Assembly (NCBI GenBank): GCA_022482925.1
Contig: JAKVOG010000006.1
Location: 150,843 to 214,842 of the forward strand
DNA: 64,000 nucleotides
From: Selenomonas sp.
Lineage (GTDB): Bacteria; Bacillota; Negativicutes; Selenomonadales; Selenomonadaceae
Direction: 5' to 3'
In this document: positions 48,854 to 58,724 of the stretch, in pieces
Layout: the number at the start of each line of letters is the position of its first letter
How positions within the stretch are numbered: position 1 is the stretch's first letter
Notes under the pieces: model-generated
What the model was told of the DNA's origin: nothing
Databases searched by the model: none
What the model saw: the letters and a program-made list of their open reading frames with translations, nothing else
Made by a program: the position numbers and the translations under genes

Positions 48854-49055
48854 GAAAACACAATCCTTTATATTAAATAAACATTAAAAGCATACAATAT
48901 AGAATTATAGCATATACAGGTTAGAGGATAAAGGTATGGGGGTTAAGAATCGTTGGATTTCCCGGCATTGCGCAAATCAGCGTTATGCAGTAAACTATTG
49001 TACGACGGTACGCACTGGTCAATAAGGGTGTGACTGTACAGAAAGGGGAATTTAC

Positions 49056-49322
49056 ATGTCTGAATTTGAAAAATACCAGCAGATATGCCGTGAAGCCGGG
49101 TGGACCGGCGCTGCACTGCTGGCTCTTATTGTGTTCTGGATTGTGGCCGGTTTTGGCCTGGCTGGGCTGGAAGGTGAAATCTTCGGTCTCCCGGTATGGA
49201 CGATAACGTCCAGTATCGGGGTATGGCTTTTCGCAATCGTGCTTGTGAAGCTGCTGACGACGTTCGTGTTCCGGGATATGGATCTCGATGAGACGGACAA
49301 GGAGGATGTGCATCATGAGTAA
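49056..49322 (+). CDS. yhdT: YhdT family small membrane protein
   Basis: An 88-residue protein with two membrane segments (GAALLALIVFWIVAGFGLAG and SIGVWLFAIVLVKLLTTFVF) and the DUF997 pattern starting KYQQICREAGWT. In many bacteria yhdT lies directly before panF, as here, where the panF start overlaps its last codons by 8 bases. It probably forms part of, or assists, the pantothenate symporter. Ribosome site GAAAGGGG. Confidence 0.9.
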   Translation: MSEFEKYQQICREAGWTGAALLALIVFWIVAGFGLAGLEGEIFGLPVWTITSSIGVWLFAIVLVKLLTTFVFRDMDLDETDKEDVHHE

Positions 49323-50816
49323 TACAGGGGAACCTGTCCGCTTTGCTGCCTTTGCTTGTATTCATGGCGGTCATGGTCGGTATCGGTATTTACGTGCGGC
49401 CGGGGACAGTCCCGTGGCTTTTCCCATAATTTCGTCCAGCAGTATTTCATCGGCAATCATGATCTGGGCGGGTTTCGTGCTGGCCATGACGACGGTTGCG
49501 ACTTACAGCTCGGTCAGCTCTTTCGTGGGTGGTCCGGGCATGGCCTGGCAGATTGGTTTCGGCTGGATCTATATGGCGGTTGTACAGGTCACCGCCATTT
49601 TCCTGGTGCTGGGAATTTTCGGCAAGCGGGTTGCGCTGCTGTCGCGCAAGTTCGATGCGGTGACGGTGGTCGATATCATCCGTGAACGCTTCCAGTCGGA
49701 TGCACTCGCGAGTATGGCGGCATTCATCATCGTGCTGTTCTTCTGTGCGACGATGACGGCCCAGTTTGTCGGCGGGGCGAAGCTCTTTCGCGACGGTTAC
49801 GGGGCTACAGCTATGAGATGGGCCTGCTGCTGTTCGGGCTGGTGGTCGTCGTCTATACGACCATCGGCGGTTTCCGGGCGGTTGCACTCACGGATACCTG
49901 CTGCGCCATCATGATGATGATCGGTATTGTGCTGCTGCTGTACTATGTGTTGCAGGCAGGCGGCGGCTATATGGCTATCATGGATAATATTCATACCAAT
50001 CATCCGGAGATGCTGGAGCCGCTTTCGGCCGGACACATGCCGGTCGGTCTGTATCTTACGCAGTGGATCCTTGTTGGTATCTGCACAATTGCGCTGCCGC
50101 AGTCGGTGGTCCGCGGCATCAGCTACAAGGATACGAAGAGCCTGCATCATGCGATGCTCATTGGTACGATTGTGGTCGGGTTCATGAATATCGGCATCAA
50201 TTTTACGGGAATTCTCGCACATGGTGTGCTGACGGATTCTTTGCAGAGCTATGGCGGCGTGGATTATATCATCCCGAAGACCATTGCAACGGCAATGCCG
50301 GCGGGGCTCGTTGGACTGGCTATCATTGGACCGCTCGCGGCCTCGATTTCGACGATTTCCGGATTGCTGATCGTAGCGTCCTCAGCCATCATCAAGGATG
50401 TTTATCTTCATTATAAGAAGAAACAGGGTCAGGTCGTTTCCAGCCAGCGGCTGCGGTATCTGTCGATGCTGGCTACGGCGGTCATCGGCGTGATTGTTTT
50501 CTTCATTGCCCTGACGCCGCCAAGCCTGATCTGGATCATCAATATGTTTGCCTTCGGCGGGCTGGAGACGGCATTTTTCTGGACACTCCTGCTGGGGCTG
50601 TTCTGGCGTAGGGCTAACCGCCTGGGTGCACTCTTATCGATGGGGGGCGGCACGATCGCGTACTGCCTGACACAGGGGATGGGGTTCAAGGTCATGGGCC
50701 TGCATCAGATCACCATCGGCATTACGGTCTCGCTGTTGTTCTTCCTGCTGGGCTCGTACATCGGCAAGCCGCAGGATGAATCGGTACTGGACGTATTCTT
50801 TCCCAAACGCAAATAA
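49315..50816 (+). CDS. panF: Sodium/pantothenate symporter (five frame breaks)
   Basis: After removal of five single extra bases it encodes about 498 residues of a sodium:solute symporter with 12-13 membrane segments. Recognisable parts are GGFVLAMTTVATYSSVSSF, the GPGMAWQIGFGW motif, AQFVGGAKLF, and IIGPLAASISTISGLLIVASS near the sodium site. Breaks lie at 49327-49330, 49423-49425, 49470-49472, 49786-49788 and 49801-49804, each in a run of identical bases. The yhdT neighbour and the motifs favour PanF over proline or other symporters. Five breaks could mean a true pseudogene, but the fit after repair is exact throughout. Confidence 0.85.
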
Positions 50817-50965
50817 ATTTATTTATGCTATAAAATGTGAAAAGTCTATTGTCAATATGGGACTTTTGGTATAAAATGAAGTGCGTATAAATTGAACGGG
50901 CTATTTTAGTTAAAGACAATAAACTTTGATTATAGGTGCTCTTTGGTGCTAAGGGGAGAATGAAG

Positions 50966-51250
50966 ATGGTTGTTGCGGTGAATAATGCAACGAACAAATT
51001 GTTTAAGTTCAAGAGTGGAAAATATAATCTGAAAGAACAGGCTGCCTGGAAATCAAGGACCGCTTTTGTCGAGGATACCTTGCACGCCATCATTAGGGAA
51101 GCAGCTAATCGTGAAGTGATATCCTTTGCCCGTTGTTGCTATGGGATACAGCTCAACCGTAGCAAGAATGAAGACCGTTATCAAATGAGCTATGAAGATG
51201 CAGTCAATTATTGGCATAATTTTGATGCCAAAGTTTATCAGATTGCCTGA
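50966..51250 (+). CDS. Small protein of unknown function
   Basis: A 94-residue basic protein, MVVAVNNATNKLFKF at the start and YEDAVNYWHNFDAKVYQIA at the end, with a central charged helix (VEDTLHAIIREAANREVI) and a Cys-Cys pair. No family is recognised. ATGs at 50960 and 50966 are both possible; the second is better spaced from AGGGGAG. TTGTCA (50849-50854) and TATAAA (50870-50875) may be its promoter. A terminator follows. Apparently monocistronic and probably cytoplasmic. Confidence 0.65.
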   Translation: MVVAVNNATNKLFKFKSGKYNLKEQAAWKSRTAFVEDTLHAIIREAANREVISFARCCYGIQLNRSKNEDRYQMSYEDAVNYWHNFDAKVYQIA

Positions 51251-51291
51251 AATATCGCTATATCGTTGCTGGCTGGAAGCCAGCGTACAGG

Positions 51292-51330
51292 AAACGCTTT
51301 CTCATGAATGTTGAGGAGGCGTTTTTTTTA
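51292..51330 (+). terminator. Terminator after the small unknown gene
   Basis: AAACGC (51292-51297) with GCGTTT (51319-51324), extended by wobble pairs, then a run of eight T. The gap 51331-51519 shows no gene. Confidence 0.75.
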
Positions 51331-51519
51331 CTATGAAAGTCCGGAAAATCAAGACAGCGGTTGCAGATCAATCGGCTTTTTCATGCGTGGGTGGCTGCCT
51401 GCGTGTCAAATTTTGTGTTGTGTAGTGAAAGGAATTTGCGGGTGTAGTATAGAATCTAATAGTTTAGGATAAATGTGCATAAGAATGATAGATAGGTTTA
51501 ATTGGAATGGGGAGTGTTA

Positions 51520-52463
51520 ATGATGAGTTGGTCTAAGAAATGGATCGTGCTGGTCATGGTGGTGCTGGCAGCAATCGGGCTGTGTGCCTGTGGCAGCAAT
51601 CAGGGCGGTAATTCGGGGAAAAAGGTAGTGTTTGCCTCGCATGATGAGGCGACCAACTTTACGGGGAAACTCTATCAGGGGTTGAGTGACCGGGCCAAGA
51701 CATTGGGCCTTGATGTCGAGTTTATCAATGCCAAGATGGATGCGAATATGCAGATCGATCAGATGAATGAGGTGATTGCCCAAAAACCGGCAGCCATTAT
51801 TCTGTTGGCGGTCGAAGGCACCTGCTCTGATTCCCGTCCGTTGAGAAAGGCGAATGAAGGCCGGGAATTCCGGTCATCGCGACGAACCGCGACCTGAATG
51901 GCGGGAAGTTCATCAGTGTCATGTCTGATGAGCGTCAGGCCGGACGGAAGCAGGGCGAGTATATGGCCAAGCATCTGCCGCAGGGCGCGAAGATCGTCTA
52001 TCTTATGGGCGAAAGCTCGCAGGGCAGCGCGGTTCAGCGCTGGGAGGGCTTTAAGGAGGCATGCCTGGACAAGCGCCCGGATGTGCAGTTGCTGGCCAGT
52101 GTCGATGCTGGCTGGAGTTCTACCGAGGGGCTTAAAAACATGACGCTTTGGATGAAGCTGTTCCCGCGGATTGACGCGGTCGTGGCAGGAAACGACAATA
52201 TGGCCCTGGGAGCGGTACAGGCGCTGAAGGCAGCCAATCGTATGGATGGTGTGCTGGTCTCTGGTGTCGATGCTACAGATGAGGCCATTAAGGCAATTGC
52301 TGCTGGCGATATGTCGCAGACCATGAAGCAGGATGCGGATTCTTCGGCAGAGGACATCTTCACGGTTCTGCAGACCTTCCTAAAAGGTGAGCAGCCTTCC
52401 GGGAATGTAGTGGTTCCATTCATTGAGATCACAAAAGATAATGTCGCGCAGTTCCAGCAGTGA
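51520..52463 (+). CDS. Ribose/galactose-type sugar-binding lipoprotein (five frame breaks)
   Basis: After repair about 312 residues. A lipoprotein signal with lipobox LCAC (Cys near residue 24) is followed by a periplasmic-binding fold of the RbsB type: KVVFASHDEATNF, NAKMDANMQIDQMNEVI, IPVIATNRDL, KIVYLMGESSQGSA and VVAGNDNMALGAVQAL. Between 51823 and 51867 five extra bases scramble about 15 codons, and removing them restores AVEGT and KANEAGIPVIATN. No sugar permease or ATPase lies nearby; the next gene, 14 bases on, is a chemoreceptor, which suggests a sensory role. Confidence 0.83.
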
Positions 52464-52477
52464 GGGGGATGTGAGAG

Positions 52478-54184
52478 ATGGAAAATTTCAGCGTCAAGAC
52501 CAAGATCCTGCTGATGGCAGGGCTTATGTTGATCATTACCTGCGTTGTGGCAGGTGTCGGGGTGTTTGCCAATCAGAAGGCCAAGCAGTCCATTGATGAT
52601 ATGTATAACTATAATCTGATGACCACGCAGTATCTGAATGATGCCAATAACCATCTGCGAGCCATCGATGGCGATGTTGCCTTTGTCCTGCAGCAGGATT
52701 TCACAGCAGAGAACCGCAAGATGCTGCTTGACGATATCGACGGTCATCTGAAGTCCATCGCGGCAGACATTGCCAAGGTAAAAGAAATCGATCGCAGTCA
52801 GCGGGCGCAGGATACGATCACGGATCTGGAAAAGAACCTCGATATGGCAGCCGGCAAGGTGAAAGCGAGCGAGACGCTGTCGAATTCGACGGAGGATAAG
52901 GTCAAAGTGATGCAGAATCTGGCGGCGACTCGTGCCATTGCCGCAGATCTTTCCGTGCTGACGCCGGATAATGTCATGCAGGGCAAGGTGCTCTTTGAGC
53001 AGAATAATGCATCCTATGCGCTGACTATAAAGATATTCATGGCAATCATTTTGGCCGGACTCCTGATCGGCATTGCTGTGGCAATCCTGATCTCCCGCTC
53101 GATTGCTGTGCCGTTGCAGACCTCCATTAAACATTTGAATGCAGTTGCTGATGGCGATTTGACGCAGGATATCTCGGCAGCGCTTACCGCACGTCAGGAT
53201 GAGGTTGGAATGGTGGTCCAGGCACTCCAGCGAATGCAGGAATCCTTGCGCGGGGTGCTGAGGAACGTTCATACTGAGGCTGAGAACAGTGCAGATATGG
53301 TCCTGGAGGTTCAGGGGCTGGTTGGCGGACTGAATGACAGCGCTCAGGATATGTCGGCGGTTACCGAGGAAATGGCTGCCGGGATGGAGGAGACGGCAGC
53401 CTCCACGGTCAATATGCAGACACTCAGTGACGAGATTCGTGATCAGGTGAGAGAATCGGCGCAGAAGGCACAGGATAGCGAGCAGTATACGGAAGAGATC
53501 GCTGCCCGGGCAGATGGATTGAAGACGACGATGTCTGAGTCTATCGGGAATGCGCATCGGATCTATGCCGATACGAAGGGGGCGCTCGAGGAAGCTATCG
53601 AGTCAGCCAAGGTCGTGGAGAACATCAATGTACTGACCCAGGATATCACGGATATTGCTGAGCAGACGAATCTGTTGGCGCTCAATGCCGCCATCGAGGC
53701 AGCGCGGGCTGGTGAGCATGGTCGTGGGTTTGCAGTCGTGGCAGATGAAGTGCGCAAGCTGGCCGAGCAGTCACATAATACGGCTGAGAAGATACAGGAG
53801 CTCACCGGCAGGGTTACCGGATCGGTCCGGAATCTTTCTGATGGAGCCTTTGGGCTGCTGACCTTCATGGAGAAGAATGTCAGCAAGGATTATGACCTGA
53901 TCAGCAAGACGGCCGACCAGTACCAGGCGGATGCCCGGTATCTCAATGAGTTTGCCAGCAAGAGTAGCAAGTCTTCGCAGGCATTGAATGAGTCGATCGA
54001 GACCATGAACAATGCGATGGAGGAGATTGCCAAGGCAACGAATGAGGGGGCTGTAGGCAATACGACCGTAGCCGAGAAGGTTACGCTTGTGGCTGAGAAG
54101 GCCAATGAGATTCTGGTGAAAATCAATGCATCCAAAGAGGGTGCAGAAAACCTTAAACAGCAGGTAGCCAAGTTCAGGCTGTAA
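52478..54184 (+). CDS. Methyl-accepting chemotaxis protein
   Basis: A 568-residue chemoreceptor. Membrane segment 1 (about 9-30), a four-helix-bundle periplasmic domain (31-185), membrane segment 2 (about 187-210), HAMP domain ([15 protein letters not shown]), then the long signalling coiled coil with the tip motif [20 protein letters not shown] and [18 protein letters not shown]. No C-terminal CheR-tether pentapeptide. The 4HB ligand domain usually senses through binding proteins or small ligands, which fits the sugar-binding lipoprotein encoded 14 bases upstream. Ends in a strong terminator. Confidence 0.95.
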   Translation: MENFSVKTKILLMAGLMLIITCVVAGVGVFANQKAKQSIDDMYNYNLMTTQYLNDANNHLRAIDGDVAFVLQQDFTAENRKMLLDDIDGHLKSIAADIAKVKEIDRSQRAQDTITDLEKNLDMAAGKVKASETLSNSTEDKVKVMQNLAATRAIAADLSVLTPDNVMQGKVLFEQNNASYALTIKIFMAIILAGLLIGIAVAILISRSIAVPLQTSIKHLNAVADGDLTQDISAALTARQDEVGMVVQALQRMQESLRGVLRNVHTEAENSADMVLEVQGLVGGLNDSAQDMSAVTEEMAAGMEETAASTVNMQTLSDEIRDQVRESAQKAQDSEQYTEEIAARADGLKTTMSESIGNAHRIYADTKGALEEAIESAKVVENINVLTQDITDIAEQTNLLALNAAIEAARAGEHGRGFAVVADEVRKLAEQSHNTAEKIQELTGRVTGSVRNLSDGAFGLLTFMEKNVSKDYDLISKTADQYQADARYLNEFASKSSKSSQALNESIETMNNAMEEIAKATNEGAVGNTTVAEKVTLVAEKANEILVKINASKEGAENLKQQVAKFRL

Positions 54185-54199
54185 GATATTGATGCGCAA

Positions 54200-54245
54200 A
54201 AAAGGGGGCGCTGCACGAAGGTGATTTCGTGCAGCGCCCCTTTAC
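54200..54245 (+). terminator. Terminator after the chemoreceptor gene
   Basis: GGGGCGCTGCACGAA pairs with TTCGTGCAGCGCCCC, followed by TTT. Its core resembles that at 16869. Confidence 0.9.
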
Positions 54246-54285
54246 GATTTATAGCAATACTTGCTTGTTGCTGAACGTGAATATT

Positions 54286-54714
54286 TTAGAGAAAGTTATG
54301 TTCCTTGGCGATTTCCAGAATACGTGATTCGGGTAGTTCCGTGATTTCATGGATTTCCGGGATAGGAGTATTCCGGCTGAGCATTTTCACAGCGATCTTC
54401 TCCGCACGGCAGACCTCTCCCTCTTCGCGACCTTCTGCACGGCCTTCTTCACGTTCTTCGTTGAGTTTCATTTCAAAGGTCATATAATTCAGCCTCTCTT
54501 CCTCGTTCTGTTTCAACTGTTGAATGGTGGCAGCAATTTCCTGAACGAATTCATCGCTGTTGGAAGTCCCGTTCATATAGGACAAGAAATTTGCTACGTC
54601 AGGGCTGACATCATCCAGTGTACCCTTGGAGCTCAGAAAAATCCTGGTGGCTCCGTCGTTCAGATCAAGTGAAGGATCCTGCAGGCAGCGGTTCCGATAG
54701 GTATGATTTTCCTC
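54286..54714 (-). pseudogene. Rpn-type PD-(D/E)XK nuclease/transposase, C-terminal remnant
   Basis: On the minus strand the frame reads YRNRCLQDPSLDLNDGATRIFLSSKGT, matching the part after the catalytic domain in Rpn/PDDEXK proteins (quoted as YRNRCLQDPSLDL and GATRIFLSSKGT), then DDVSPDVANFLSYM and a Glu-rich coiled tail with EGRAEGREEGE. The N-terminal catalytic half is absent, and upstream sequence is AT-rich intergenic. The longest ATG-started part is 54286-54585 (99 residues). It is a decayed copy of a multicopy family common in Negativicutes. Confidence 0.75.
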
Positions 54715-54952
54715 CTTTTATTATATCATGAAACTTGTCGATATATAACGAGAAAGTATGTTCTGTTAATACTATTATATAACATATGTTCGGGAAAATA
54801 AATGGAAATGCAATGTATACATCTTGTTCGGTTATCTTGGCAGAATTGGAAGGAAATAAGATTTCTTAAATTTCTTGTAATATTATCCTGATAGCAACGT
54901 ATAAGAAACAAGAAAAGAGAAATGATGAAGGATGGGAAAGGAAGTGGCACAC

Positions 54953-55006
54953 ATGTTGTATCCAGATATGTTCTATACGATTATGTCGATCATCTTTGGT
55001 TTCTGA
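54953..55006 (+). CDS. Possible 17-residue hydrophobic peptide
   Basis: ATG at 54953 after AAGGAAGTGG encodes MLYPDMFYTIMSIIFGF and stops 18 bases before a terminator hairpin. A short aromatic-hydrophobic peptide between a ribosome site and a terminator could be a type I toxin or leader peptide, but such short frames also arise by chance. The remainder of 54715-55164 shows only AT-rich sequence. Confidence 0.2.
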   Translation: MLYPDMFYTIMSIIFGF

Positions 55007-55023
55007 TGCAGGTGTCAGAAAAA

Positions 55024-55065
55024 GAGGAGCGCTGCACAAAAGAGATTCCGTGCAGCGGTCCTTTT
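55024..55065 (+). terminator. Terminator-like hairpin
   Basis: GAGCGCTGCAC pairs with GTGCAGCGGTC, followed by CTTTTG. It belongs to the same stem family as 16869, 18706 and 54200. Confidence 0.65.
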
Positions 55066-55199
55066 GACGTGATTGGGTGAAATCATAGGTTCGCGGGTTT
55101 TGAATGGGGTATGAAGCAATCTGGTAATATGTCAACCCCATAAAAGAAAAGATTTCAAACCCCAAATTGCAATAATAAGTTGAACACCCTATAACCCCC

Positions 55200-55885
55200 T
55201 TATTTAGCAAGAGCTATGTTAGCTTCTTCAGCAAAACATTCTTCTGGTGTTTTATAGCCAAGTATTTTTCTTGGTAACGTGTTTGCCCATCGTTCCACGT
55301 TTGTAATGTGCTCTAACGGATAATCTTGTATGCTTTTTCCCTTGGGCAGAAAACGTCTGAATAGGCCGTTATGGTTTTCATTGGTGCCTTTATCACTGGA
55401 ACAGTAAGGATGGGCATAATATACGAGCGTCCTGCTTATCGATTCCAGTTCTGACAGGCGAGAAAATTCACTGCCGTTGTCTGTCGTAATGGTCTGGAAT
55501 ATCTGGTCAAAGCAGTCCTGAAACATATTGTCCCGTAATTCATAAAGTGCTGCTAGTACAGAAGAACTTTCCTTGTTCGGTAGTTTTCGAATAAGTGCGC
55601 ACCGAGTTTTTCGCTCTACCATGGTCAGCAGTACTTCGTCTCGGATACGTTTTCCCAAGACCAGATCGAATTCCCAATGTCCAAAATCCTGGCGCTCATT
55701 AACCGCAGGATCACGTTCATCTATACTACGCCCCAATTTCTTCTTATGCTCGCGAACCCGCTTCTTAGAGTTTTTGCGTTTGACACGCAGAGGCAGGTCT
55801 ATGCTTTTTATTTCTCCAAGAAGCCCCAGCGTCACATAATTGTAGAGGGTTTTAGTACAAACCATCTCGTCACGCCGGAATAGGT
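55200..55885 (-). pseudogene. IS30-family transposase, C-terminal part
   Basis: Carries the DDE integrase core: DFGHWEFDLVLGK with the first Asp, ITTDNGSEFS with the second, and the SSDKGTNENHNGLFRRFLPKG motif with the catalytic Glu (quoted as GTNENHNGLFRRFLPKG). It is separated from its start by the IS21-type element. Joining 58724-58358 to 55885-55200 gives exactly 351 codons in frame, reading GRAIANNLFRRDEMVCTKT across the junction, so the gene was intact before insertion. Confidence 0.9.
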
Positions 55886-55978
55886 TATTGGCTGTTTTTT
55901 GTCAAGTAAAAATCCCCATTTTCATCAAGATAATTCCCCATCGTCATCATGGGGAAATCCCCACTTTCAGCGAGGTCA

Positions 55979-56749
55979 TCAGGATGCAGATTTCATAGCA
56001 GCATCTTGCCGCATGAGTGCGTGCTCCATTCGGTAACTACGACCGCTAAACATTAACAGATGTCCATGATGAGCCAGACGGTCAATCATGGCTGCTGCCA
56101 TTTGCTCATCGGTAAAAACACTTCCCCATTTGGAAAACTCCAGATTGGTTGTCAGAATGAGGCTTTTGCGTTCGTAGCTGTCTGCAACAATGCGGAACAG
56201 CAGCTGTGAACCTTCTCGGTCCACGGGAACATAGCCCCACTCATCCAAGATAAGCAGATCTTGTTTCTGCAAGTCCTTTACCAGCTTTTCCAATGTTCCC
56301 TGTTTTCTGGCTTCGGACAGTTTCAAGACCAGTTCGGTCACGGAATAAAACTTCGTTTTCAACCCCATATTACAGGCTTTCACTCCGACAGCTATTGCCA
56401 TATGTGTCTTTCCGGTGCCAACCGGACCGTAAAGGATAAGATTTTTTCTTTCTGTTACAAACCGGCAGTTTTCCAGCTCGTCTTGAGAAAAGGCTGGTGG
56501 AATCTTGATCTGGTCATACTTGTAGTCCTTGAATGTCTTGTAAAGGGGGAAGCCTGCACGTTTCAGCAAGCGATGCCGCTTGTTTTCTTCACGGGTCTCC
56601 AGCTCCTTCTGCAAGACGTTGAGCAGGAATTCTTCCTGCTTCGGCGTTGCTTCTTTCTGGCAGAGATCTACCACACTGCTCGACAGGAATAACTGGTGAG
56701 CAGCCTGGCGAAGTTCATCATCCAATGCCGCCTTCATCTTGGGTGTCAT
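55979..56749 (-). CDS. istB: IS21-family helper ATPase IstB
   Basis: A 256-residue AAA+ ATPase related to DnaC: Walker A GPVGTGKTHMA, Walker B LLILDEWGYVP, and sensor region ILTTNLEFSKWGSVF. It selects target DNA and stimulates IstA. ATG 56749 follows AGGAGG; an in-frame GTG at 56758 is less likely. The start overlaps the end of istA by 32 bases. Confidence 0.95.
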   Translation of the reverse strand: MTPKMKAALDDELRQAAHQLFLSSSVVDLCQKEATPKQEEFLLNVLQKELETREENKRHRLLKRAGFPLYKTFKDYKYDQIKIPPAFSQDELENCRFVTERKNLILYGPVGTGKTHMAIAVGVKACNMGLKTKFYSVTELVLKLSEARKQGTLEKLVKDLQKQDLLILDEWGYVPVDREGSQLLFRIVADSYERKSLILTTNLEFSKWGSVFTDEQMAAAMIDRLAHHGHLLMFSGRSYRMEHALMRQDAAMKSAS

Positions 56750-58205
56750 GCTGTTCACCTCCTTTCAGAAAGGCATCATCATAAACAGATAGCAGTGGTC
56801 CTGGGGTTGGACTGGTCTCAAGGCCATAGCCTACAATACGTTCTGCCAGTATCGTAGCATCACAGGCATTCAGCTGTCCGTTGTGAATACAGCGCTCCAT
56901 GGAGGCGAATGCTGTTTCCAACCCGTATCGCTCAGTAAGGTCCCGCATCATCCGCAAGTTGTCTTTGCGATCTTTGCGATCCTGCTGGTCCATGTAGTTC
57001 CGCAGGACATCCGGCACCTGCTGCCGAATACCGCTGTTCTCCCAGGCACCTGGAGCTTTCATCAAAGTACTGAGTGTTGTACTGTAATCACTGCTATCAG
57101 TCCGTTCAGAGCCGAATAATCGTGTATGAGCAGTCAGTATGGATCCATCTTCGCGCAGGACATCGATGTGATCTGCATAGATTCCAGCCAGCACCTTTCG
57201 GTGGCTGTTCTCAGGACATGTCGAATAGTAATGCTTGCCATCAAGACAGATTTTTCCATACCCATCCGCTTTCAGCCAATTGTAACGGCATACCGCAAAC
57301 TCTGTAGGTGGCAGCTCTCGCAGAACTGCCTGGTCATCCTTGAAAAGCTCAGCAATACAGATCCCTTTTTTATAATGGAGTTCCGTCGCCTTGGTTTTGT
57401 GCATCTCCAAGAGGTTGCGGTTATAAGAATGGAGGTCATTGACCTGCGGCACTGGGACAAACATATTTGCTCTTACATAACCAACTTTTCGTTCTACATT
57501 TCCTTTTTCATATCCCGCATAGGGATTACAAAAACGCACCTGAAATCTGTAGTGTGCATGAAAACGTTGAAACAGCTCGGCTTCATGGATCTGGTCACCG
57601 ACACGGTGTCCAACACCTGTGGCATTATCAAAAACCAGTAATTTGGGAACACCACCAATATACTCGAAGATATTCTTCAGGCCTTGGCAAACACATTCGG
57701 CGGTTTCACCGCCGAAGACTTGAGCAAAGCCATCATTACTGTAAGGGAAAGATACCGTCAAATACTTCATACGGTGTCGGATGCCGCAGATGTCGAAATC
57801 GGCTTCGCCAAAATCGACCTGAGCCGTTCCGGGATCCCAATGAAGTTCCTGGTTCGCACGAGCTTGTTGTACATGCCGGACAAGCTTGACGTAACGCTGA
57901 ACCGTACTGTAGGAGCCTTGGAAACCTTCCTCGAATCGCAGACGATCCAAGATACGTTTCGCCGTATGCTGCTGTTTATGCCAACAATTCTGGTCTTTCG
58001 CCAACCACTCACGAATCTTCGCCTTGTATGGATCCAGCTTGGATGCCTGCTGGCTAGGCACAGGAGGCATTGGTGAAAAGTTCTCCTGTTTGAGGTATTT
58101 CCGGACTGTTTTCCGGTCGATGCCAAGTTTTTTCGCGATTTCTGAAACTCGGTATCCACTATTGCTTAAATCTCTGATACAATTGATTTGGGGCATTTTG
58201 AGCAT
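56718..58205 (-). CDS. istA: IS21-family transposase IstA
   Basis: A 495-residue DDE transposase. The N-terminal helix-turn-helix (CIRDLSNSGYRVSEIAKKLGIDRKTVRKYL, here given as SEIAKKLGIDRKTVRKYL) is followed by the catalytic core with TAQVDFGEADF and LLVFDNATGVG, and the Mu-type C-terminal barrel. The frame opens to 58265, but ATG 58205 follows AAAGGAGGAAAGG. It is co-transcribed with istB. Confidence 0.95.
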   Translation of the reverse strand: MLKMPQINCIRDLSNSGYRVSEIAKKLGIDRKTVRKYLKQENFSPMPPVPSQQASKLDPYKAKIREWLAKDQNCWHKQQHTAKRILDRLRFEEGFQGSYSTVQRYVKLVRHVQQARANQELHWDPGTAQVDFGEADFDICGIRHRMKYLTVSFPYSNDGFAQVFGGETAECVCQGLKNIFEYIGGVPKLLVFDNATGVGHRVGDQIHEAELFQRFHAHYRFQVRFCNPYAGYEKGNVERKVGYVRANMFVPVPQVNDLHSYNRNLLEMHKTKATELHYKKGICIAELFKDDQAVLRELPPTEFAVCRYNWLKADGYGKICLDGKHYYSTCPENSHRKVLAGIYADHIDVLREDGSILTAHTRLFGSERTDSSDYSTTLSTLMKAPGAWENSGIRQQVPDVLRNYMDQQDRKDRKDNLRMMRDLTERYGLETAFASMERCIHNGQLNACDATILAERIVGYGLETSPTPGPLLSVYDDAFLKGGEQHDTQDEGGIG

Positions 58206-58357
58206 ATTCCTTTCCTCCTTTATTCTGGTGGTACAAAATAAAGGATAACGGGTTAAAAGGAGCATTTCAAGATGTCCCGCTTTTTCTGGGGAAATTCCCT
58301 TGATAAGATGGGGAATTCCATATGATGATTTAGGGTACTTTTACTGTATCATATACA

Positions 58358-58724
58358 TATTGGCAATAGCCCTGCCTACACAAGCGTCGAGAGACCAGTC
58401 TTTTTTCTTGAAGTTTTCCCGGACGTATTCCAAAAAGATACCTTTGGAAATAGCAGCATATTTACGGCCACAGTTTTCACGATGGACTTCATATACAGAC
58501 TGTCCGTCCATAGCGCGGTAACGCTCAATCTTCCCATTGTAAAGTAAGACCGTTCCTCGCTTGATCTCATTACGGATAGTATTGACAGCGCAGCCGATTT
58601 CATGTGCAATGCGGCGAAGTGAATACTTATCTTTTAAACGAGTCTGTATAATAACCCGTTCCTCAAAAGTTAAGTGTGCCCCTTTTTTACGTGACGTATT
58701 TGTGATAGACTGTATTTGATCCAT
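58358..58724 (-). pseudogene. IS30-family transposase, N-terminal part
   Basis: Starts MDQIQSITNTSRKKGAHLTFEERVIIQ and contains the IS30 helix-turn-helix (SLRRIAHEIGCAVNTIRNEIKRG). Here quoted as HLTFEERVIIQ and RRIAHEIGCAVNTIRNEI. It reads through to the target duplication of the IS21-type element, where it is cut. The remainder is at 55200-55885. Confidence 0.9.

Larger units (their letters stand above)
55893..58357 (-). mobile_element. IS21-type element (istA-istB), complete
   Basis: A 2465-bp element starting TGTTTTTTGTCAAGTAAAA and ending with the related reverse sequence TGTATATGATACAGTAAAA. A 7-bp target duplication, TATTGGC, lies at 55886-55892 and 58358-58364. Repeats of the type TGGGGAAATTCCC near both ends are typical of the multiple terminal transposase sites of IS21. 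Both genes are intact, and removal of element plus one TATTGGC restores the IS30 gene, which indicates a recent insertion. Confidence 0.9.

Noticed and set aside
49315..52463. Programmed frameshifting in panF and the sugar-binding gene
   Set aside because: Five breaks per gene, at unrelated run types with no slippery heptamer plus downstream structure, cannot be explained by recoding.
52034..53557. 507-codon frame on the minus strand
   Set aside because: Antisense to the sugar-binding protein and the chemoreceptor; composition rich in Ile, His and Arg, with no motif.
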